A DNA stretch of 64,000 bases from Streptomyces microflavus (GCF_014650075.1 NZ_BMUG01000011.1:310001-374000); one strand, 5' to 3'. Positions 1 through 7,885 are shown, counted from the first letter of the stretch. Program-made: numbers and translations. Notes: generated by a model not told the origin, from the letters alone.

Positions 1-1491
1 GCCTACGCCAAGTCGCTCCCCAAGGGCCGGGCGAAGCAGTTCAAGGAACTGAAGATCGAGGCGATCCTCGACACCCCGGTCAACATCGTCGTCACCGCCG
101 ACCCCACCCGCGGTGGCCGGCACACCCTCGGCCGCCACACGCAGCCGCAGATGGCCCCCTACTCCTCGGCGCTCGCCGTGGAGAACCTGTGGCTGGCGGC
201 CCGTGCCGAGGGCCTCGGCGTCGGCTGGGTCAGCTTCTTCGACGAGCGGGAGATGGTCCGCGCGCTCGGACTGCCCGAGCACCTCGAAGTCGTGGCGTAC
301 CTCTGCGTCGGTTACGTCGACGAGTTCCCCGAGGAGCCCGAGCTGCTGCAGGCGGGCTGGTCCAAGCGCCGCCCCCTCTCCTGGGTCGTCCACGAGGAGA
401 CGTACGGCCGACGCGCGCTGCCCGGCGAGGAGCCGCACGACCTGCTCCAGGAGACGATCTCCGCCATCCGCCCGCTGGACGCGAAGGCGCTCGGGGAGGC
501 GTGGGAGCGGCAGAAGCGGATGACCAAGCCGGCCGGTGCGCTCGGCATGCTGGAGATCATCTCGGCGCAGCTGTCCGGCCTCTCCCGGATGTGCCCGCCG
601 CCGATCCCGGAGCCCGCGGCCGTCGCGATCTTCGCCGGTGACCACGGGGTGCACGCCCAGGGCGTCACGGCGTGGCCGCAGGAGGTCACGGCGCAGATGG
701 TGGCGAACTTCCTCGGCGGCGGAGCCGTCTGCAACGCGTTCGCCGCGCAGGTCGGCGCGGAGGTCTGCGTAGTCGACGTCGGTGTCGCATCCGACCTGCC
801 CGCCACCCCCGGGCTGCTGCCTCGCAAGGTGCGCAAGGGCACGGCGGACTTCACCACGGGCCCCGCCCTCACGAGGGAAGAGGTCCTGGCCGCGATCGAG
901 GTCGGCATCGAGACCGCCCGCGACCTGGTGGCGGCGGGCAACAAGGCGCTGCTCACCGGTGAGATGGGCATCGCCAACACCACCGCGTCGGCCGCGCTGA
1001 TCTGCGTCTACACCGGGAGCGATGCCTCCGAGGTGACCGGCCGGGGGACCGGCATCAACGACGAGATGCACGCCCGCAAGGTCGACGTCGTACGGCGTGC
1101 GCTCGACCTCCACCAGCCGGACGCGTCCGACCCGATCGGCGTGCTCGCGGCGGTCGGCGGCCTGGAGCACGCCGCGATGGCGGGTTTCCTCCTCGGTGGA
1201 GCCTCCCTGCGTACGCCGGTGATCCTGGACGGCGTGAGTGCGGGAGCGGCGGCCCTGGTCGCCCGCGCCATCGCCCCCGAGGCACTGGCCGCCTGCATCG
1301 CCGGCCACCGCAGCGCGGAACCCGGCCACGTGGCAGCCCTGAACAAGCTGGGCCTGCGCCCGCTGGTCGACCTGGACCTCCGCCTGGGCGAGGGCACGGG
1401 CGCGCTGCTGGCGCTGCCGATCGTGCAGAGCGCGGCGCGGGCGATGCACGAGGTGGCGACGTTCGACGCGGCGGGAGTGACGGAGAAGTAG
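1..1491 (+). CDS. cobT: BluB-CobT fusion protein (5' end outside window)
   Basis: Reading frame is open from base 1, so the true start lies upstream. The first ~125 visible codons resemble BluB, the flavin-destroying nitroreductase-fold enzyme that makes 5,6-dimethylbenzimidazole (PYSSALAVENLWLAARAEG, then GVGWVSFF). After a short linker, from about codon 148, the protein is CobT, which transfers phosphoribose from nicotinate mononucleotide to that base for the lower ligand of cobalamin. CobT marks: TKPAGALG, AIFAGDHGVHAQG, FLGGGAVCNAF, LLTGEMGIANTTASAA and the GHRSAEPGH segment holding the catalytic glutamate. The fusion joins two consecutive steps. The siroheme/precorrin gene follows 276 bp downstream. 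Cytoplasmic. Family assignment is strong; the N-terminal boundary cannot be seen. Confidence 0.93.
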   Translation, partial: AYAKSLPKGRAKQFKELKIEAILDTPVNIVVTADPTRGGRHTLGRHTQPQMAPYSSALAVENLWLAARAEGLGVGWVSFFDEREMVRALGLPEHLEVVAYLCVGYVDEFPEEPELLQAGWSKRRPLSWVVHEETYGRRALPGEEPHDLLQETISAIRPLDAKALGEAWERQKRMTKPAGALGMLEIISAQLSGLSRMCPPPIPEPAAVAIFAGDHGVHAQGVTAWPQEVTAQMVANFLGGGAVCNAFAAQVGAEVCVVDVGVASDLPATPGLLPRKVRKGTADFTTGPALTREEVLAAIEVGIETARDLVAAGNKALLTGEMGIANTTASAALICVYTGSDASEVTGRGTGINDEMHARKVDVVRRALDLHQPDASDPIGVLAAVGGLEHAAMAGFLLGGASLRTPVILDGVSAGAAALVARAIAPEALAACIAGHRSAEPGHVAALNKLGLRPLVDLDLRLGEGTGALLALPIVQSAARAMHEVATFDAAGVTEK

Positions 1492-1498
1492 TCCGGCC

Positions 1499-1566
1499 CC
1501 TCCGGGGCTCCGCCCCCTTCCAGCCCCTCCGGCGTTTGAGGAGCGGGGTCCGGGGCGGAGCCCCGG
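1499..1566. repeat. Streptomyces-type dispersed GC-rich palindrome
   Basis: Just after the cobT stop, arms CCGGGGCTCCGCCCC (1502-1516) and GGGGCGGAGCCCCGG (1552-1566) are perfect complements. They enclose an inner element containing CCCCTCCGGCGTTTGAGGAG. From memory this sequence family occurs in many copies between genes in Streptomyces genomes. It may act as a terminator here. The rest of 1567-1750 is C-rich low-complexity sequence with no gene I can support. Confidence 0.75.
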
Positions 1567-1767
1567 TTTCGGGAAGGGGCGGGGAGGGGACAGGCCCGCC
1601 GCAGGCGCCCCACCCCACCGCCCACCCAAGGCCCCCCGCCCCCAGGCCCCACCCCCCACCACCCCGTATCGTGTTCCCCACCCAGGCCCCCCCACTTCCG
1701 CACGTCACAGCCGCTCCACCGCCGCAGCGGCCCTACGCAGCACCCCGCACGAGGAGCCCGCACCGCC

Positions 1768-3060
1768 ATGGCCGAGCACGCAGACCACGCCGAGCACGCA
1801 GCTCACGCCGATCACCCCGCGTACCCCGTCGGACTGCGCCTGCACGGCCGCCGGGTCGTCGTCATCGGCGGCGGCCAGGTCGCCCAGCGCCGCCTGCCGC
1901 AGCTCATCGCCACCGGTGCCGTCATCACCCTGATCTCCCCCTCCGCGACGGCCTCCGTCGAGGCGATGGCGGACGCGGGCGAGATCCGCTGGGAGCGCCG
2001 CCGCTACCAGGACGGCGACCTCGCCGACACCTGGTACGCCCTGGTCGCCTCCTCCGACACCCCCGCCAACGACGCCGCCTCCGCCGAGGCCGAACGCACC
2101 CGCACCTGGTGCGTACGGGCCGATGACGCCGAAGCCGCTACCGCCTGGACCCCGGCCACCGGCCGCAGCGAGAACGTCACGGTCGCCGTCCTCACCACCA
2201 CCTCCCAGGGCCGCGACCCCCGGCACTCCGCCGCCATCCGCGACGCCATCGTCGAGGGCCTGCGCGACGGCACCCTCGCCGCCCCGCACCACCGCACCCG
2301 CGCCCCCGGCGTCGCCCTGGTCGGCGGCGGCCCCGGCGACCCGGACCTGATCACCGTGCGCGGCCGCCGCCTCCTCGCCGAGGCCGATGTGGTCATCGCC
2401 GACCGCCTCGGCCCCCGCGACCTGCTCGACGAACTGCCGCCGCACGTCGAGGTGATCGACGCGGCGAAGATCCCGTACGGCCGGTTCATGGCCCAGGAGG
2501 CGATCAACCAGGCCCTGATCGAGCACGCCAAGGCGGGCAAGGCCGTGGTCCGGCTCAAGGGCGGCGACCCGTTCGTCTTCGGCCGGGGCATGGAGGAGGC
2601 CCAGGCGCTGGCCGCCGAGGGCATCCCCTGCACGGTGGTCCCCGGGATCTCCAGCACCATCTCCGTCCCCGGAGCGGCCGGTATCCCGGTCACCCACCGG
2701 GGCGTCGCCCACGAGTTCACCGTGGTCAGCGGCCATGTCGCCCCTGAGGACCCGCGCTCGCTGGTCGACTGGGAGGCCATCGCCCGGCTGCGCGGCACCC
2801 TCGTCCTGCTGATGGCCGTCGACAAGATCGGTGCCATTGCCGCCGCCCTGATCGCCCACGGCAAGGACCCAGCCACCCCGGTCGCGCTCGTCCAGGAGGG
2901 CACCACCGCCGCTCAGCGCCGGGTCGACGCGACCCTCGCGGACGTCGGCGAACGGGCGGTCGCCGAGGACGTGCGCCCGCCCGCCGTGATCGTCATCGGC
3001 GATGTCGTCGCGGTTGGCCCGCACTCCGCACCGCGCCTGGACGCCCCGCCGGCGGAATGA
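1768..3060 (+). CDS. cysG: Siroheme synthase: precorrin-2 dehydrogenase + uroporphyrinogen-III C-methyltransferase
   Basis: 430 residues, close to E. coli CysG (~457). Residues ~20-170 form the NAD-binding precorrin-2 dehydrogenase domain (GRRVVVIGGGQVAQRR). Residues ~190-420 form the SAM uroporphyrinogen-III methyltransferase (VALVGGGPGDPDLITVRG, then RLKGGDPFVFGRG). Together they turn uroporphyrinogen III into precorrin-2/sirohydrochlorin, the branch point to siroheme and cobalamin. This fits the CobT gene upstream. The start ATG follows GAGGAG. Odd feature: histidines at residues 4, 7, 10, 13 and 16, a regular His-rich N-terminal tail that could bind metal (inference). I saw no cobalamin riboswitch upstream. 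Cytoplasmic. Confidence 0.92.
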   Translation: MAEHADHAEHAAHADHPAYPVGLRLHGRRVVVIGGGQVAQRRLPQLIATGAVITLISPSATASVEAMADAGEIRWERRRYQDGDLADTWYALVASSDTPANDAASAEAERTRTWCVRADDAEAATAWTPATGRSENVTVAVLTTTSQGRDPRHSAAIRDAIVEGLRDGTLAAPHHRTRAPGVALVGGGPGDPDLITVRGRRLLAEADVVIADRLGPRDLLDELPPHVEVIDAAKIPYGRFMAQEAINQALIEHAKAGKAVVRLKGGDPFVFGRGMEEAQALAAEGIPCTVVPGISSTISVPGAAGIPVTHRGVAHEFTVVSGHVAPEDPRSLVDWEAIARLRGTLVLLMAVDKIGAIAAALIAHGKDPATPVALVQEGTTAAQRRVDATLADVGERAVAEDVRPPAVIVIGDVVAVGPHSAPRLDAPPAE

Positions 3061-3070
3061 CCGCAGTCCC

Positions 3071-3150
3071 AAGCACTCGCATCACCCGCATCACCCGCAT
3101 CACCCTGAGCACCCGCAGCACTGGCATCACCCTCAGCACTCCAGCATCCA
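3071..3150. repeat. Short tandem repeats (9-mer CATCACCCG and relatives)
   Basis: Between cysG and the SpoU methyltransferase, near-copies of CATCACCCG recur in tandem, then degrade into CATCACCCTGAGCACCCGCA-like units. The stretch is non-coding, because cysG stops at 3060 and no start plus ribosome site opens here. It looks like slippage-generated simple sequence; no function is claimed. Confidence 0.7.
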
Positions 3151-3183
3151 AGTAACCCGCGGTTACGCATCTGATCCCAGGCG

Positions 3184-3212
3184 TTGGCACCGCACACCGG
3201 ACAAGGCAGTAT
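3184..3212 (+). promoter_or_regulatory. Candidate promoter, SpoU methyltransferase gene
   Basis: TTGGCA (3184-3189), 17-nt spacer, CAGTAT (3207-3212), then 6 nt to the GTG start at 3219. This geometry would place transcription initiation at or next to the start codon, giving a leaderless message. Confidence 0.5.
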
Positions 3213-3218
3213 CACCCT

Positions 3219-4037
3219 GTGGCAGATCTCATCACCGTCGACGACCCCGACGACCCGCGCCTGAGCGACTACATCGGACTGACCGACGTAGAGCTGCGGC
3301 GACGGCGCGAGCCCGCCGAAGGCCTCTTCATCGCCGAGGGCGAGAAGGTCATCAGACGCGCCCGGCACGCCGGGTACGAGATGCGCTCGATGCTGCTCTC
3401 CGCCAAGTGGGTCGACGTCATGCGCGACGTCATCGACGAGGTCCCGGCCCCGGTGTACGCCGTCGCCCCCGAGCTCGCCGAACGTGTCACCGGCTACCAC
3501 GTGCACCGCGGCGCGCTCGCCTCCATGCAGCGCAAGCCCCTGCCCACCTCCGACGAACTGCTCACCACCGCACGCCGGGTGGTGGTCATGGAGTCGGTCA
3601 ACGACCACACCAACATCGGTGCGATCTTCCGCAGCGCGGCCGCGCTCGGCATGGACGCCGTCCTGCTCTCCCCGGACTGCGCCGACCCGCTCTACCGGCG
3701 CTCGGTCAAGGTCTCCATGGGCGCGGTCTTCTCCGTCCCCTACGCCCGGCTCGAAGCCTGGCCGAAGACGCTGGAGACCGTACGGGAAGCCGGCTTCCGG
3801 CTCCTCGCCCTCACCCCCGACCCCAAGGCGACCAGCATCGACGAGGCGGCCCCGCACCGGCTGGAGCGGGTCGCGCTGATGCTGGGCGCGGAGGGCGAGG
3901 GGCTCTCCACGAAGGCGCTGATGGCGGCCGACGAGTGGGTCCGTATCCCGATGGCACACGGGGTCGACTCGCTGAACGTCGGCGCGGCGGCAGCGGTCGC
4001 CTTCTACGCGGTGGCGACGGGCCGCCCGGAAAACTGA
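3219..4037 (+). CDS. SpoU/TrmH-family RNA methyltransferase
   Basis: 272 residues, cytoplasmic. An N-terminal RNA-binding substrate domain (~1-110) precedes the SPOUT knot domain. Motifs: ESVNDHTNIGAIFRSAAALG (motif 1), LMLGAEGEGLS (motif 2) and IPMAHGVDSLNVGAAAAVAF (motif 3). The family 2'-O-methylates ribose in tRNA or rRNA using SAM; the target nucleotide cannot be told from sequence. The GTG start is chosen from the fit of the N-terminus and the promoter that ends 6 nt before it. No Shine-Dalgarno is visible, consistent with leaderless translation. The convergent kinase gene ends 24 nt downstream. Confidence 0.9.
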   Translation: MADLITVDDPDDPRLSDYIGLTDVELRRRREPAEGLFIAEGEKVIRRARHAGYEMRSMLLSAKWVDVMRDVIDEVPAPVYAVAPELAERVTGYHVHRGALASMQRKPLPTSDELLTTARRVVVMESVNDHTNIGAIFRSAAALGMDAVLLSPDCADPLYRRSVKVSMGAVFSVPYARLEAWPKTLETVREAGFRLLALTPDPKATSIDEAAPHRLERVALMLGAEGEGLSTKALMAADEWVRIPMAHGVDSLNVGAAAAVAFYAVATGRPEN

Positions 4038-4060
4038 AGCCAGGGCCGTCGCCGCCGTAC

Positions 4061-5365
4061 TCAGCGCGGCTCGGCCCGCACCTGCTCCTGGATCTGCTCC
4101 TGAGCCTGCGGCGCCCGGCTGGGCTGCTCGCTCCCGCCCAGCCCCCGCGCCGGACCCTGGCAGCCCTGTGCGGCCGCGATCCCCAGCGCCACCAGCAGCG
4201 TCACCACGACGAACACCACCAGCCGCTGGCGCAGCAGCCGCGGATTGGCCGGACGCCGCCCCGCCGAGGTCGTCCGGGCCCCGGAACGGGTCCCCGGCCT
4301 GCCGTTCGTCGCACCCGGCCGCTTCCCGGAACCCGTGGTGCTGCGCTGCGGCCGGGACCCACCGGTGCGCGGCGCACCCGAACGCGAGGGCGCGGGACGC
4401 CGGCCCTGCTGCGGGCGGGCGGCCGAGGAAGGGCCTTCCGCGCGGCGGGTGTGCTGCTCGGTGTACGGGCCGTCGAGACGGCCGGTGGGCCGATCCGCCT
4501 CCTGGGCCGAGCGCTGGACGGGCGGGCGGCCATCGTGCAGGCCCTGCGCCTCGCGGGCCGCGATCTCCTTGAGCCGCATGGACAGTTGGAGCGTGCTCGG
4601 TCGCTCCTCCGGATCCTTGGCCAGACAGGCGCTGATCAGGGGGGCCAGTGCGTCGTGCACCCCGTGGAGCTGCGCCTCCTCGTGCACCACGCGATAGAGC
4701 ATCACCTCGGAACTGCCGTGCCCGAAGGGGGAGTCGGCCATCGCCGCGTACGCCAGGGTCGCGCCGAGCGAGAAGACGTCCGTGGCGGGGGTGACCGCCG
4801 CGCCCCGGACCTGCTCGGGCGCGAGGAAGCCGGGCGACCCCACCGCCGTACCGACATGGGTGAGCGTGCTGGCCCCGGTCGCCCAGGCGATGCCGAAGTC
4901 GATGATGCGGGGGCCCTTGGGGGAGAGGAGGATGTTCGACGGCTTCAGATCCCGGTGGACCACGCCCGCCTCGTGCACCGCCACCAGGCCCTCGGAGAGC
5001 GCCGCGCCGATCGAGGCCACCTCTACTGCGGCCAGGGGGCCTTCCTCGGCGACCTTGTCGTGCAGGGAGGGCCCGGGAACGTACTGCGTCGCGAACCACG
5101 GGCGGTCCGCCTCCAGGCCGGCGGCGACCAGCCGGGCCGTGCAGCCGCCCCGGATCCGCCGCGCGGCGGACACCTCGCGCGCGAACCGGGAACGGAACTC
5201 CTGGTCCTCCGCCAGGTCGGGCCGGATCACCTTGAGGGCCACCCGCTGGCCGCGCCGGTCGGAGCCGAGGTAGACCACGCCCATGCCGCCCGCGCCGAGC
5301 CGTCGGTGCAGCCGGAACGAGCCGACGAGACGCGGGTCCTCGCGCCGGAGCCGCATCATCGCCAT
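4061..5365 (-). CDS. Eukaryotic-type Ser/Thr protein kinase, membrane-anchored
   Basis: 434 residues from ATG 5365; an upstream in-frame extension is possible but is not kinase-like. Kinase domain residues ~17-275: glycine loop GAGGMG (24-29), ATP lysine K45 in VALKV, catalytic HRDLKPSN (D139), metal-binding DFG (D156), and APEQ in place of APE. The kinase is followed by a basic, Pro/Arg-rich linker of ~90 residues and one transmembrane segment near residue 390 (LVVFVVVTLLVALG), with a short Gln/Glu-rich tail outside. There are no PASTA repeats, so the sensor part is minimal. Substrate unknown. The gene is convergent with the SpoU gene and divergent from the 68-residue peptide gene. Confidence 0.92.
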   Translation of the reverse strand: MAMMRLRREDPRLVGSFRLHRRLGAGGMGVVYLGSDRRGQRVALKVIRPDLAEDQEFRSRFAREVSAARRIRGGCTARLVAAGLEADRPWFATQYVPGPSLHDKVAEEGPLAAVEVASIGAALSEGLVAVHEAGVVHRDLKPSNILLSPKGPRIIDFGIAWATGASTLTHVGTAVGSPGFLAPEQVRGAAVTPATDVFSLGATLAYAAMADSPFGHGSSEVMLYRVVHEEAQLHGVHDALAPLISACLAKDPEERPSTLQLSMRLKEIAAREAQGLHDGRPPVQRSAQEADRPTGRLDGPYTEQHTRRAEGPSSAARPQQGRRPAPSRSGAPRTGGSRPQRSTTGSGKRPGATNGRPGTRSGARTTSAGRRPANPRLLRQRLVVFVVVTLLVALGIAAAQGCQGPARGLGGSEQPSRAPQAQEQIQEQVRAEPR

Positions 5366-5850
5366 CGTCTGCCCATCCCCGCTGCCTGGTCCGCCTGACG
5401 AGGCACAGCTTACGTACCCCGCGCCCGGTGCGCTCAGAGGCCGCGCCCTCGCCGGGGATTCGATTGTCCGTGCCCGACGGGAGAGGTGAAGCGCGGTCAG
5501 GGGGCGGTGGTTCCGGGCTCGTCGGCCCGGGAGGGGCGACAAAGGGCCTTCGAACAAAGGGCGTTGGTTCGAGCCATGGTGGCCGGGACGAGCCGGTCGA
5601 GGAGGGTGTGGGTACCACCTGGACGCACGCGATGACGTCCTCAGGAGGCCGCCGCGGAGCGCAACGCACCCTCCTTCGGAGGGTGCGGGGAGTGAGTGAA
5701 GTCACCCGACGGGCCCCTTCCCGGGGGTGGTGTCCCCCGTGTGTCCCCTCCGGGATGACCCCAAGGCCGTGTGGACCGTCTCCACCCAGGGGAGTACGCC
5801 GACTACCGACGGCTCATCCTCCGGGAGGCCCGGGATTCGGTACGCGGGCA
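5366..5850. other. Long divergent intergenic region, no gene seen
   Basis: This holds the promoter side of the kinase gene (minus) and distal upstream sequence of the peptide gene (plus). I find no convincing coding sequence: the open frames have Arg/Pro/Gly-rich shadow composition and no ribosome sites. The one clear structure is a perfect 10-bp stem at 5665-5674/5678-5687 (CGCACCCTCC, loop TTC, GGAGGGTGCG). Confidence 0.6.
5665..5687. terminator. Perfect hairpin, 10-bp stem, TTC loop
   Basis: CGCACCCTCC-TTC-GGAGGGTGCG. It has no T-tract and is not just after a known gene. It could be a Streptomyces-style terminator of an unseen transcript, or a protein-binding palindrome. Confidence 0.4.
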
Positions 5851-5881
5851 TGACGCCCCGTGCTCGCCGGTTACCTAATGT
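5851..5881 (+). promoter_or_regulatory. Candidate promoter of the 68-residue peptide gene
   Basis: TGACGC (5851-5856), 19-nt spacer, TAATGT (5876-5881). This predicts an untranslated leader of about 70-75 nt before ATG 5960. Confidence 0.45.
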
Positions 5882-5889
5882 TGAGATCA

Positions 5890-5935
5890 AGCGGCGGGCG
5901 CAGCACTCGTCCCCCGAGGTCACACGCCCGCCGCT
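5890..5935 (+). promoter_or_regulatory. Leader stem-loop upstream of the 68-residue peptide
   Basis: AGCGGCGGGCG (5890-5900) pairs perfectly with CGCCCGCCGCT (5925-5935) around a 24-nt loop, inside the predicted leader and ending about a dozen bases before the ribosome site AGGAGAGG. It could tune translation or mRNA stability (inference). Confidence 0.55.
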
Positions 5936-5959
5936 CCACATCAGGTCAGGAGAGGAACC

Positions 5960-6166
5960 ATGTCGGACACGGCAACGCGGACCATGATCCGCACGCAGGG
6001 ACGCAAGGCCTACGCCTCGTTCGGCGCCCGCCCGTCCGGCACCCGTCACCCCTTGGTGGCGACGGCCATGGTTCTTCCCCTGGCGGCCCTGCTCGCAGTC
6101 GCCTTCGGCGGCTGGGACGCGGTGGTCACACAAGCGTCGTCCGTGGCTGTGATGCTGGGGCGCTGA
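5960..6166 (+). CDS. Small single-pass membrane protein, function unknown
   Basis: 68 residues. ATG is preceded by a strong AGGAGAGG ribosome site. Residues ~1-31 are polar and basic (Arg and Thr rich). Residues ~32-50 (LVATAMVLPLAALLAVAFGG) form one transmembrane helix, and a short tail ends in VAVMLGR. Third codon positions are GC-rich, which supports real coding. It sits alone between the divergent kinase gene and a hairpin-rich spacer. I recognise no family. It could be a regulatory membrane peptide; nothing in the sequence names a partner. Confidence 0.7.
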   Translation: MSDTATRTMIRTQGRKAYASFGARPSGTRHPLVATAMVLPLAALLAVAFGGWDAVVTQASSVAVMLGR

Positions 6167-6539
6167 GCTGCGCCCGGGGTCCGGAAGAGCGGTCCGGACC
6201 CGGGTATCGGGCCAACAGCCCCGTGGGGACGGGGGTGCGGCGGACGGCAGCGTTTGTCCGGTCAGCTGGGGAGCTGACCGGGCATCGCGCTGTCCGGACC
6301 CGGTCTCCCCAGGAGCCGGGAGCCGCCGGCACGAACCGGGAGCGCCCGGTTCGACGCCCCCCAGGCCCGCCGATCCCCACGCCCCGCCCCCACCGGGCAC
6401 CACGCCCCCGGGGCACCCCGCCCCCTGGCACCCCATCGGACCCACCGCCCCGCGGCTCTACCGCCCTCGGCCCCACCCGCCGCGTACGCTCAGCAGGGAC
6501 CGGTGGCAGGGCCGGGACCGACCGCCGCCGGGGGAGCCG
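6167..6539. other. Intergenic region with two hairpins
   Basis: No gene supported. GGGTCCGG/CCGGACCC (6177-6184/6194-6201) lies about 10 nt after the peptide stop and is a likely terminator. CCGGTCAGCT-GGGG-AGCTGACCGG (6258-6281) is a second perfect stem of 10 bp. GTCCGG recurs several times across the region. A -10-like TACGCT lies at 6485-6490, about 50 nt before the next start. Confidence 0.6.
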
Positions 6540-7820
6540 TTGCGTACCACGTCAGCCGACCGCGATTCAGCCGACCATGAGCCGGCCGACCATGAGCCGG
6601 CCGACCGTGAGCTGGTCATCCATAAGCCGGCCACCCGTGAGCCGGCCACCCGTGAGCCGGCCACCCACGAGCCAGCGGCCCGTGAGCCGGCCACCCGCGA
6701 GCCAGCCATCCATGAGCCGGCCGCCCACGAGCCGGCCGCCCACGAGCCGGCCGCCCACGAGCCGGCCGCCCACGAGCCGGCCGCCCACGAGCCGGCCGCC
6801 CACGAGCCGGCCGCCCACGAGCCGGCCGCCCACGAGCCAGCCGCCCACGCCCCGGCCATCCACAAGCCCCTCATCCATGACCTCGGCACCCTCGCGCACC
6901 GCCTCCACCACCCGCCCGGAACCCCCTGCGCCTGCCCGCCGCCCCAGCTCCTGGCCGACCGGCCGGACGGCACCGTGGTCCGCAGTGGCCCCGTCGTGGC
7001 CAAGGCCCACGCCGCCGACTCCGACCGTGAGGCCCTGGCGGCCCGCCTCGCCCTGGCCTCGGCGCCGGAGCTGACCGGCATCCTTCTCCCGCCGCTCAGC
7101 ACCCCGGACACGCCCGGTACGGCGGGGACCGCCCTCCGACCCGTCACCTTCTGGCCGTACGGCGTCCCCGTCGACCCCAGGGATCCCGACGCGGCCCCCT
7201 GGGCCGCAGCCGCTGTCCTGCTCGCCCGGCTCCACCGCACCGCCCCGCCGCCCCCGCTCCCGCCGATGCGCGGTCCGGTCAAGGCGGCCCGGGCGGTCGC
7301 CCGGATGATCGCCGCTCTCCCCGGTGACGGCGCGGTCCTCCCCGTACAGGCCGCCTGGCGCGCCCTGCCGGCCTGGGCGCGGGGCGAGGCCGCGCCCCCC
7401 GCCGCACGGTCGGGGTTCCTCTGTCACGGGGACCTGCACCTGGGGCAGCTCGTCCGCCATCCCGCCCCGGACGGGCCCTGGTTGCTCATCGATGTGGACG
7501 ACGCGGGTCGGGGGGATCCGGCCTGGGACCTCGCCCGCCCCGCCGCCTGGTACGCGGCCGGGGTGCTGGCCCCGCAGGACTGGCTGCTGTTCCTGGACGC
7601 CTACCGGTCCGCAGGGGGGCCCGCGGTGCCGGCCGAGGGGGACCCCTGGCCGCAACTGGACGTTGCCGCCCGCGCGCTGACGGTCCAGACGGCGGCCGTC
7701 GCCCTCGCCAAGTGCGCGGCGGAGGGCCGGGTGCCGGACGAGATGGAGCAGCTGATGATCGATTCCTGTGCCCGAATCGCTACGTTCCCGCCCGAGTTGG
7801 CGGCCGGGTCGGCATCGTAG
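6540..7820 (+). CDS. APH-fold phosphotransferase family protein with HEPAA pentapeptide repeat
   Basis: 426 residues from TTG 6540, preceded by GGGGGAG. Residues ~8-115 are a five-residue repeat (consensus A-x-H/R-E-P, nine HEPAA copies in the core). Residues ~120-420 match the aminoglycoside-phosphotransferase/choline-kinase fold: catalytic FLCHGDLHLGQL and metal-binding LLIDVDDAGRGDPAWDLARP. The first kinase lobe is short and its ATP lysine is probably in VVRSGPVVAKAH. The family phosphorylates small molecules; substrate unknown and resistance cannot be inferred. The repeat is absent from usual family members and looks like a recent expansion. A downstream start after the repeat is possible but lacks an evident ribosome site. 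Confidence 0.82.
   Translation: MRTTSADRDSADHEPADHEPADRELVIHKPATREPATREPATHEPAAREPATREPAIHEPAAHEPAAHEPAAHEPAAHEPAAHEPAAHEPAAHEPAAHEPAAHAPAIHKPLIHDLGTLAHRLHHPPGTPCACPPPQLLADRPDGTVVRSGPVVAKAHAADSDREALAARLALASAPELTGILLPPLSTPDTPGTAGTALRPVTFWPYGVPVDPRDPDAAPWAAAAVLLARLHRTAPPPPLPPMRGPVKAARAVARMIAALPGDGAVLPVQAAWRALPAWARGEAAPPAARSGFLCHGDLHLGQLVRHPAPDGPWLLIDVDDAGRGDPAWDLARPAAWYAAGVLAPQDWLLFLDAYRSAGGPAVPAEGDPWPQLDVAARALTVQTAAVALAKCAAEGRVPDEMEQLMIDSCARIATFPPELAAGSAS
6563..6866 (+). repeat. 15-bp in-frame tandem repeat (HEPAA)
   Basis: Eight perfect consecutive copies of GAGCCGGCCGCCCAC span 6714-6833. They are flanked on both sides by about a dozen diverged 15-bp units, giving one His/Arg-Glu-Pro motif every five residues. 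Perfect core plus decayed edges is the pattern of replication slippage, so copy number may vary between strains. Confidence 0.93.
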
Positions 7821-7885
7821 GCTGAACGGACCGCGGCCGGGCAGGCATTCCGGCGGCGGCACAACGAGGGCGAGGAGCCGAGCCG

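Noticed and set aside
1492..1767. Cobalamin riboswitch before cysG
   Set aside because: No B12-box-like sequence or matching fold seen; the region is the dispersed palindrome plus C-rich filler.
2913..5705. 930-codon minus-strand open frame
   Set aside because: Spans the SpoU gene antisense and part of the kinase gene in another frame; Arg/Gly/Pro-rich shadow typical of high-GC DNA.
6458..7282. Minus-strand open frame with repeated SWAAG units
   Set aside because: It is the reverse reading of the 15-bp HEPAA repeat; no ribosome site and wrong third-base bias.
6540..7820. Aminoglycoside resistance gene
   Set aside because: Only the general APH fold is visible; no similarity to a named resistance enzyme can be claimed.
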